DNA from: Bacteroidota bacterium
Lineage (GTDB): Bacteria > Bacteroidota > Bacteroidia > Bacteroidales > UBA1556
Assembly: GCA_003648395.1 (NCBI GenBank)
Contig: QMPB01000311.1
Coordinates: 1 to 5,986, forward strand
Direction: 5' to 3'
DNA: 5,986 nucleotides
The notes beneath the pieces were generated by a model that saw only the letters and a program-made list of their open reading frames with translations, had not been told where the DNA came from and did no database searches. Each line of letters opens with the position of its first letter. Positions within the stretch are counted from its first letter, which is position 1. This document shows, piece by piece, positions 5,864-5,986 of this stretch. A program made the position numbers and the translations under genes.

Positions 5864-5899
5864 TCGGATAATTTTTGACAATAGATTTATAGCACAAAC

Positions 5900-5986
5900 A
5901 TGAAATACGATCCCATAAAGCGCAGTCTAGGAACTGTTTTCAATAAAAGCCCTTTTTTAAGAAAGTCATTCTACTCAATGCTTGAT
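5900..5986 (+). CDS. N-terminus of a probable class I SAM-dependent methyltransferase (runs off the window)
   Basis: Only 29 codons are visible: ATG at 5900, open to the right edge. The start MKYDPIKRSLGTVFNKSP followed by FLRKSFYSMLD resembles the conserved N-terminal tail of a group of Bacteroidetes class I methyltransferases, which precedes the nucleotide-binding domain. The SAM-binding motifs themselves lie outside the window, so the call rests on memory of this short segment only. A TACATTTG promoter box lies 36 nt upstream. It is divergent from parDE. Confidence 0.55.
   Translation, partial: MKYDPIKRSLGTVFNKSPFLRKSFYSMLD

Noticed and set aside
5874..5880. TTTGACA resembling a sigma-70 -35 box before the methyltransferase
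   Set aside because: No -10 box lies at the right distance before the ATG at 5900, and this phylum uses the -33/-7 pattern.

Overview
The window looks like a piece of a low-GC Bacteroidota (Bacteroidetes) chromosome. Four things support this: a CotH-like protein ending in a type IX secretion (Por/T9SS) sorting domain, a DUF3109 protein of the Bacteroidetes type, TAnnTTTG-type -7 promoter boxes in front of several genes, and no clear Shine-Dalgarno sequences. I cannot place it below phylum with confidence.

Layout. (1) Positions 1-1146, plus strand: a monofunctional proline dehydrogenase whose first codons lie left of the window. (2) Positions 1152-1185: a strong hairpin with a T-run on both strands, acting as a shared terminator for two convergent genes. 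(3) Positions 4826 down to 1212, minus strand: three closely spaced genes in the order DUF3109 cysteine-cluster protein, RecD-like SF1 helicase, secreted CotH-kinase-family protein (gaps of 32 and 25 nt), probably one transcript. (4) Positions 4827-5080: a gene-free stretch with short GGTTGAAAA repeats, a GC-rich palindrome, and a 124-nt run with no cytosine on the plus strand. Read on the minus strand this run is a G-free, C-rich RNA that resembles a Rho loading site just after the toxin gene. (5) Positions 5081-5672, minus strand: a parD-parE type II toxin-antitoxin pair with an 8-nt gene overlap, and a promoter with a perfect 17-nt palindrome between its -33 and -7 boxes. (6) Positions 5673-5899: a compact repeat element made of nested inverted repeats, with one 32-bp arm sequence repeated exactly next to the last gene. 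(7) Positions 5900-5986, plus strand: the first 29 codons of a probable SAM-dependent methyltransferase.

Functionally, most of the coding sequence is ordinary (proline catabolism, DNA helicase, secreted CotH protein). The accessory part is 4840-5899: a toxin-antitoxin pair bracketed by two different repeat-rich intergenic regions, set between chromosomal genes. I see no clear evidence of a new multi-gene system. The most interesting signals are the G-free transcript tract after parE and the nested palindrome with a duplicated promoter-like arm before the methyltransferase.
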